DNA of 11,310 bases, taken from CAZLLV01 sp964560325. Lineage in GTDB: Bacteria > Acidobacteriota > Thermoanaerobaculia > Multivoradales > DATKCC01. The stretch is from NCBI GenBank assembly GCA_964560325.1, contig CAZLLV010000449.1:1-11310 (forward strand). Direction: 5' to 3'. Under the pieces are notes generated by a model. That model was not told where the DNA came from. It worked only from the letters and a program-made list of their open reading frames with translations, and made no database searches. This document shows, piece by piece, positions 6,948 to 11,310 of the stretch. Position 1 is the first letter of the stretch; every line of letters starts with the position of its first letter. A program made the translations under genes and the position numbers.

Positions 6948-7976
6948 CTACGACACGCCCGGCGCCACGACCTGCCCCTGCCGGGGCTCGCCCCGCTCGA
7001 CCGGCTTGCCGTCGGAGGTGTAGTGCTGGAACTGGGCCGGGAGGCCGACGCCTTCGCCGAAGGTCGGGGCGGTCTGGAGGTGGTAGTGGAGGTGGGGCTC
7101 GGAGGTGTTGCCGCTGTTGCCGCAGAGACCGAGGAGCTGGCCCGGCTCGACCTTCTGCCCCTTCTCGACCGCGACCGAGCCCTGCTGGAAGTGCGCGAGG
7201 AGGGAGTGTTCGCCCGCGCCGTGGTCGATCACCACGTGGTTGCCGGCCGGGTTGCCCGGGTCCATCGCGCCGGGAGCCTGGTCGGGGAGGCCGTCGACGG
7301 CCGCGGTGACGGTGCCGGCGGCGGGGCTCACGATCTTCTTCCCCCAGCAGTAGAAGTCCTCCGGCCCCTCGCTCTCGCCGCGGCGGGTCGAGCCGTCCTT
7401 CGTCACCAGCAGGTCGTAGGCGAAGCGCTGGGCGGCGTCGACCACGTGGTAGTTCTCGACCGGCGTCCGGCCGCCCCAGACGACCGTCCACTCCCCTTCG
7501 AACGGCAGCCGCAGGTCGGCCTTCGTCCGGTAGTCCTCGTGCTCGCTCGGTGCCGGCTCGGGCACCGGCCGGACGAAGAAGCCGGCGATCTTCCCCGCGG
7601 CGTCGAACGAGAACTGGACCACCACCGGTGCCTCGACCTTCTCGAAACGCGCCATGCGCCGGTAGGTCGCATAGCCGCCGGCGTCGCTCACGTCCTCGCT
7701 GAGGATCTCGCGCTCCTCGCCGAGCTGCGCCCCGACCTGCGTCCGGAAGGCGGCGAGCGCCTGCTCGCTCCCGAGAGCGGAGCGCATCTCCTCGTTCATC
7801 GCGCTCCAGAGCGCGGCGGTCTCGCCAGCGAAGAAGCGCTCGGTGGCGGCGCGCCCCGGCTCGAGCGCCGCCGGGTCCGAGCCCGGTTCCGATTCCGGCT
7901 GGGGCGCCTGGGCGGAGGCACCGAGGGCGAGGAGGATCGAGGCGAAGATAGGGACCAGGGTCGAGTTTCGGCGCAC
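6948..7976 (-). CDS. Secreted DUF3887-M23 family metallopeptidase-like protein
   Basis: With the GTG at 7976 this is a 342-residue exported protein. Its N-terminus, MRRNSTLVPIFASILLALGA followed by SAQA, is a standard signal peptide. Residues about 40-140 resemble DUF3887, a small alpha/beta domain common before hydrolases. Residues about 165-310 are an M23 (LytM-type) fold: His177 and Asp188 (NYHVVDAAQRFAYD), then GNHVVIDHG, LLAHFQQGSV, and EPHLHYHL with His295 and His297. M23 enzymes cut peptide cross-links in peptidoglycan. The His-Asp spacing is longer than in LytM, so activity is likely but not certain. The GTG at 7976 has AAAGGAGAA 6-7 bases upstream. A more distal GTG at 8021, touching the hemY stop, would add 15 charged residues in front of the signal peptide and is unlikely. 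Its link to haem synthesis is probably only positional. Confidence 0.88.
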   Translation of the reverse strand: MRRNSTLVPIFASILLALGASAQAPQPESEPGSDPAALEPGRAATERFFAGETAALWSAMNEEMRSALGSEQALAAFRTQVGAQLGEEREILSEDVSDAGGYATYRRMARFEKVEAPVVVQFSFDAAGKIAGFFVRPVPEPAPSEHEDYRTKADLRLPFEGEWTVVWGGRTPVENYHVVDAAQRFAYDLLVTKDGSTRRGESEGPEDFYCWGKKIVSPAAGTVTAAVDGLPDQAPGAMDPGNPAGNHVVIDHGAGEHSLLAHFQQGSVAVEKGQKVEPGQLLGLCGNSGNTSEPHLHYHLQTAPTFGEGVGLPAQFQHYTSDGKPVERGEPRQGQVVAPGVS

Positions 7977-8020
7977 GGGGCTTCTCCTTTCGGGACGTTC
8001 GCTGCGTCGTATGCACTCCA

Positions 8021-9478
8021 CTACGCACCGGAGGACGGGGCTCTTCGCTCGCCGGGCGCGCCGGGCGACGACAGCGCGGCGAGCACCCGCTCGGCGGCGC
8101 GGTGGCCGCTCGCGAGGCAGTCGGGGATGCCGACGCCGTGGTAGGCGCAGCCGGCGAGGGCGAGGCCGGGCGGGGCGGCGGCTTCGAGGGCGGCCACGCG
8201 CTCGCGGTGGCCCGGCTCGTAGCGCGGGTTGGCGTCGACGAAGCGGTGGACGCGGGCGATCCGCGGCTCCCCGCGGAGGCCGAGGACGCCGGTCAGCCCG
8301 GCGAGCGCGCGGTCGACCAGCTCGCCGTCGTCCGCCGGCAGGTCGCCGCCGAGGTAGGCGCGCAGCAGCACCGCGCCCTCGGGCGCCCGGCCGGGGAACT
8401 TGCTCGACGCGAACGTGCAGGCCGCGAGCGAGCCGCCTCCGCGGTCGGGCGAGGGCGGCACCAGGAAGCCGAGCGCGTCGAGCGGATGGCGCACCTGCTC
8501 GCGGGCGAAGCCGAGGGAGACGGTCGCGGTCGAGGCGTGAGGGATCGCGCGCAGGCCGTTCGCGAGCTCGGGCGCGGTCGACTCCTTCGCGAGGATCGCC
8601 GCGCTCACCCCGGGGGGCGTGGCGAGGACCACGGCGTCGGCGAGGATCGTCACGTCGCCCGCAACCTCGATCCGGTACCGGCCGCCGCCGGGATCGCGGG
8701 AGAGGGCGTGGACCCGCTTGCCGGTGACGAGCGCCACGCCCGCTCCGCGGAGATCCGCCGCCAGCGCGTCGACCAGCCCCCCCATGCCGCCGGCGAGCGT
8801 CACCCGCGACGGCCCGCCGCGCCCCGCCGTCTCGCGGGCGCCCCGGATCAGGCTCCCCCAGCGCGCTTCGAGGCCGGCGAGCATCGGGAACGCGGCGCCG
8901 AGCGACAGCCGCTCCGGATCGGCCGAGTGGATGCCGGCGAGGAGCGGCCCGGCGATCCGCTCGGTGTACTGGCGACCGAAGTGGCGGCGGAGGAAGGCGG
9001 CGACCGTCTCGCCGTCGCCGGCCGGTCCGTGCGTCCGGTCGGCCTTCGGCCGGCGCGCCAGCTCCGCCGCCACCCGGAGCTTGGCCGGGAGCGACAGCAG
9101 GCGCGAGCGGAAGACGGCGCCGAGGTCGGTCGGCACCACCAGGTGGAGGCCGCGTGGCAGCTCCAGCAGCCGGCCGCGGCGCATCACCAGCACCCGCTTC
9201 GGCGGCGTCGGGAGCACTTCGCCGCCGAGCCCCAGCTCCTCGACCAGCCCGAGCGCTCCACCGTCGCGCCCGCCGCGGGTGCCGAACGAGTCGGCCCCGG
9301 CCTCGACCAGGAAGCCGTCGACGAGCTCGGTGTGGAGCTTGCCGCCCAGGCGGGGTGCGGCCTCGACCACCGTCACGCGCAGCGGCGAGGAACCGGCCGG
9401 GCTCGATGCGAGCGCACGGGCGGCGGCGAGACCGGCGATGCCGCCGCCGACGATGACCACGCGCACCATGGCGCGCAT
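8021..9478 (-). CDS. hemY: Coproporphyrinogen III / protoporphyrinogen oxidase (HemY-type, CgoX)
   Basis: An FAD-dependent oxidase that removes six electrons from the porphyrinogen ring with O2. It has 485 residues. The dinucleotide-binding motif is at the N-terminus (VVIVGGGIAGLAAARAL, about 7-23, then the acidic residue in VVEAAPRLGGKLHT). The C-terminal FAD motif is CAYHGVGIPDCLASG (about 444-458). Both are typical of the HemY family. Because hemH and hemQ are adjacent, the likely reaction is coproporphyrinogen III to coproporphyrin III (CgoX) rather than protoporphyrinogen oxidation; sequence alone does not settle this. The ATG at 9478 is used here; an ATG three codons downstream (9469) fits the family start equally well, and neither has a clear ribosome site. 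It lies 43 bases after hemH. Confidence 0.92.
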   Translation of the reverse strand: MRAMVRVVIVGGGIAGLAAARALASSPAGSSPLRVTVVEAAPRLGGKLHTELVDGFLVEAGADSFGTRGGRDGGALGLVEELGLGGEVLPTPPKRVLVMRRGRLLELPRGLHLVVPTDLGAVFRSRLLSLPAKLRVAAELARRPKADRTHGPAGDGETVAAFLRRHFGRQYTERIAGPLLAGIHSADPERLSLGAAFPMLAGLEARWGSLIRGARETAGRGGPSRVTLAGGMGGLVDALAADLRGAGVALVTGKRVHALSRDPGGGRYRIEVAGDVTILADAVVLATPPGVSAAILAKESTAPELANGLRAIPHASTATVSLGFAREQVRHPLDALGFLVPPSPDRGGGSLAACTFASSKFPGRAPEGAVLLRAYLGGDLPADDGELVDRALAGLTGVLGLRGEPRIARVHRFVDANPRYEPGHRERVAALEAAAPPGLALAGCAYHGVGIPDCLASGHRAAERVLAALSSPGAPGERRAPSSGA

Positions 9479-9521
9479 CGTACCGGGAGCGGGCGGTCGC
9501 GCGCTTCGGCGGTCGAGCGAA

Positions 9522-10493
9522 TCAGCGAGAGCTTTGCGCGCGGGCCGCCGAGCGGACCACGTCGGCGAGCGCGGCGGCGAAGTCGGGCGCGTCGTTGAGC
9601 GACTCGGTCCGCTCGAGATGCATGCGCAGCCCGGCGGCGAGCGCCTGCGCCTCGACGTCGAGGTCGAAGAGGATCTCGACGTGGTCGGAGACGAAGCCGA
9701 CCGGCGCCACCAGTACCGCGCGGTGCCCCTCGCGGCCGAGGCGGGCCAGCGTCTCGTCGAGCGACGGGCCGAGCCAGGGCACCGCCCGGGCGCCGGCGCT
9801 CTGGTAGGCGACGTGCCAGGCGAGCGGCTCGCCCCCGACCACCTCGACCCGCTCGGCGACGAGCCGCGCCGTCTCCCGCACCTGGGCGTCGTACGGATCG
9901 CCCTCGGAGAGGATCGACTCCGGCAGGCTGTGGGCGGTGAAGATCACCTGGAGCCCGCGCCTCTCCTCTGCGTCGAAGCGCCCGGCCGCCGCGCGCACCC
10001 GGGCGGCGGCCGCGTCGAGGAAGCCCGGATGATCGTGCCAGCTCCGCACCGGGATCACCTCCGGGGCACCCTCGTCCGCCTCGCCGCCGACCTCCGCCAG
10101 CGCCTCGTCGAGCGCCCGGAAGTAGGCGCCGACCGACATCCGCGACTCCTGGGGCGTGAGGCAGAGGGCGACCAGCTCGTCGAAGCCGCCGGCGGTGATC
10201 TGGGCCACCGTCTCCCGGATGTACGGGTGCCAGTGGCGCATGCCGACGAAGGTCCGCCACCCGGCGCCTTCGGACTCGGCGACGTTCAGCCGGTCCTCCA
10301 GGGCGCGAGCCTGCCGGCGCGTCAGCTCGAGGATCGGCGAGCCGCCGCCGATCTCTCGGTAGCGCGCCTTCACCTCCTCGACCAGCTCCTCCGGCGTCTC
10401 CCGCCCGCCGCGCACGTCGAGCAGGAACGGCTCCACCTCCTCGAGCGTCGCCGGCCCGCCGTAGGCCATGAGAAGGACGGCGCGGCGGGTCAC
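9522..10493 (-). CDS. hemH: Ferrochelatase (coproporphyrin III ferrochelatase, CpfC/HemH)
   Basis: This enzyme inserts Fe2+ into the porphyrin; in this operon the substrate is most likely coproporphyrin III. The 323 residues match the length of the one-domain bacterial enzyme, without a C-terminal FeS extension. Markers are VLLMAYGGP at the start (about 6-14), GGGSPILELTRRQ (about 49-61), the catalytic His188 in FTAHSLPES, AYQSAG (about 229-234), and Glu273 in SDHVEILFDLD. The GTG start at 10493 gives the usual N-terminus, lies one base after the hemQ stop (TGACGTG) and has GGAG five bases upstream. An internal ATG at 10469 would remove the first beta strand and is rejected. Tight spacing implies translational coupling with hemQ. 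Confidence 0.95.
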   Translation of the reverse strand: MTRRAVLLMAYGGPATLEEVEPFLLDVRGGRETPEELVEEVKARYREIGGGSPILELTRRQARALEDRLNVAESEGAGWRTFVGMRHWHPYIRETVAQITAGGFDELVALCLTPQESRMSVGAYFRALDEALAEVGGEADEGAPEVIPVRSWHDHPGFLDAAAARVRAAAGRFDAEERRGLQVIFTAHSLPESILSEGDPYDAQVRETARLVAERVEVVGGEPLAWHVAYQSAGARAVPWLGPSLDETLARLGREGHRAVLVAPVGFVSDHVEILFDLDVEAQALAAGLRMHLERTESLNDAPDFAAALADVVRSAARAQSSR

Positions 10494-10494
10494 G

Positions 10495-11235
10495 TCAACT
10501 CCACGGAGACTCTTCGATCTCCGGCAGGTGGACGGCGGTCAGCACCGGCGCGTCGAGCGCCGTGTAGCGGCGCGCCTCGGTCTCGCGCAGGTCGCGCACC
10601 AGGTCGGAGAACGGCGTCAGGTCGTCGACCTCGTAGACCACCACGAACTCGTGGTCCTGGAGCCCGAACGAGTAGAGGAGGAGCTGGCGCACCTGCTCGT
10701 AGCTCCGGCCGATCCGGATGTGGCCGCCCATCAGCTCGCGCCGCTGGTCCGCCGGCAGCAGGTACCAGTCGGCGGTCTTCGAGAACGGGTAGGCGATCAG
10801 GTAGCGGTCGCGCACGCCGTCGACCGCGTCGATCTCCCGGTCGGAGCCGCCGCGGCGGGTGTACGGCGACGGGCGCGTCAGGCCCCAGAGCGTGATCGAC
10901 GGCTCGACGTGCGGCCGGCAGCGGGCAACGGCGCGCGCGAGGGCCGTGAAGAAGCGCGCCGGCGCCTCCGGCTCGACGGCCGGCATCGCGCTCCAGAGGA
11001 GCAGATCCGCCTCCGGCCGCGTCGGGTAGAGCTGGTACGCCTCCACCCGCCCGGCACCCTCCCGCGCCCCGGCGACCAGGCCGCGCAGGAGGTCGCGGCG
11101 ATGGTCCGGCGCCAGGTCCCAGAAGCTGGGTCCGAGGCGGAAGCTCGCGAAGTGGTTCAGGGTCCGTTCCGGCGTCGCAGCGGCAGGGGTCCAGAAGCCG
11201 TCCCCTTCATAGAGGTGGGTGTACTCGGCGGCCAA
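10495..11235 (-). CDS. hemQ: Coproheme decarboxylase HemQ (chlorite dismutase family), true start unclear
   Basis: HemQ converts coproheme to protohaem by two H2O2-driven decarboxylations, the last step of the coproporphyrin pathway. The recognisable fold begins near TLNHFASFRLGPSFW and ends at TALDAPVLTAVHL. Numbering from the TTG at 11235 (246 residues), Tyr149 in IAYPFSKTADWY sits where HemQ has its radical-forming Tyr. His172 in GGHIRIGRSY is the proximal haem ligand. Gln184 probably aligns with the distal Gln, whereas true chlorite dismutases have Arg. YSFGLQDHEFVVVYEVDD and LRETEARRYT complete the signature. No ATG or GTG lies in frame upstream. The TTG at 11235 falls inside a P-loop-like stretch, and the frame stays open to the window edge. 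The enzyme assignment is firm; the first 20-25 residues are doubtful. Confidence 0.9.
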   Translation of the reverse strand: MAAEYTHLYEGDGFWTPAAATPERTLNHFASFRLGPSFWDLAPDHRRDLLRGLVAGAREGAGRVEAYQLYPTRPEADLLLWSAMPAVEPEAPARFFTALARAVARCRPHVEPSITLWGLTRPSPYTRRGGSDREIDAVDGVRDRYLIAYPFSKTADWYLLPADQRRELMGGHIRIGRSYEQVRQLLLYSFGLQDHEFVVVYEVDDLTPFSDLVRDLRETEARRYTALDAPVLTAVHLPEIEESPWS

Positions 11236-11310
11236 GCGGCTCTTACCGGAGCCAGTGCCTCCATAGAGTACGACGCACTGAATCCCTTCGTCGAACGCGT
11301 CCTTGATACC
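11236..11310 (-). other. Open frame with Walker A motif, in frame with hemQ, cut by the window edge
   Basis: These 25 codons continue the hemQ frame to the edge without a stop and read GIKDAFDEGIQCVVLY then GGTGSGKSR. The Walker A motif GGTGSGKS lies at 11262-11239, preceded by a hydrophobic strand as in real P-loop NTPases. Base composition differs from the rest: 44 of 75 bases are G or C, and 8 of 25 codons end in A or T, more than in the body of hemQ. Walker A alone does not fix a family; viral or plasmid replication helicases, phage terminases and secretion ATPases all have such motifs. It may be the start of a fusion protein or foreign sequence joined by misassembly. Confidence 0.55.

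Noticed and set aside
7977..8021. GTG at 8021 as the start of the M23 protein, overlapping the hemY stop by one base.
   Set aside because: It puts a charged 15-residue stretch before the signal peptide, while the GTG at 7976 has a clear AAAGGAGAA site and a perfect signal sequence.
8102..10895. Long plus-strand open frames opposite hemY, hemH and hemQ (8102-9598, 8619-10895).
   Set aside because: Same compositional shadow effect; no domain is recognisable, and the opposite strand carries unambiguous haem genes.
10495..11235. True chlorite dismutase (chlorite detoxification) instead of HemQ.
   Set aside because: The operon with hemH and hemY, the Tyr149 equivalent of the HemQ radical tyrosine and the probable distal Gln rather than Arg all favour coproheme decarboxylase.
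1..11310. tRNA, rRNA, CRISPR, insertion sequence or toxin-antitoxin genes.
   Set aside because: No cloverleaf-like segment, rRNA stretch, regularly spaced repeat, transposase motif or small two-gene cassette is seen; gaps between genes are short and accounted for.

Overview
All genes recognised here lie on the minus strand, so transcription runs from the right edge (base 11310) to the left edge (base 1). The sequence is uniformly GC-rich, with codons strongly biased to G or C at the third position. The gene set suggests an aerobic bacterium with a Gram-negative type respiratory chain: Alternative Complex III (ACIII), an A1-type cytochrome oxidase and a lipoprotein with a lipobox. It also has the coproporphyrin-dependent end of haem synthesis. 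Acidobacteriota or a similar deep Gram-negative phylum fits, but this is inference; no rRNA or other marker is present.

Right block (about 11310-6948): hemQ (coproheme decarboxylase), hemH/cpfC (coproporphyrin ferrochelatase) and hemY/cgoX (coproporphyrinogen oxidase), followed by a secreted DUF3887-M23 metallopeptidase-like protein. hemQ and hemH are one base apart. These three enzymes make up the last part of the coproporphyrin route to protohaem. The hemQ frame stays open to the window edge through a Walker A motif in slightly lower-GC sequence, which is either an unusual fusion or an assembly artefact.

Middle: a 179-base non-coding stretch (6947-6769) with a good sigma70-like promoter (TTGACG, 17 bases, TAAAAC) and a leader containing two adjacent hairpins.

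Left block (6768-1): actC, actD and actF of ACIII (quinol:electron-carrier oxidoreductase), then a cupredoxin lipoprotein with an amicyanin-like copper loop, then coxA and coxC of a haem-copper oxidase (coxC runs off the edge). The usual actA, actB, actE and coxB are absent from the positions where they normally occur. CoxA has the haem, CuB, cross-link tyrosine, D-channel and E242-equivalent residues, but has Ile where the K-channel lysine is expected.

Taken together, the right block supplies haem and the left block encodes membrane parts of a quinol-to-oxygen electron path. The cupredoxin is a plausible soluble carrier between ACIII and the oxidase. I see no mobile element, CRISPR array, tRNA or rRNA. 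I do not see a clearly new defence or metabolic system; the novelty lies in the composition of the respiratory operon, the CoxA substitution and the right-edge junction.
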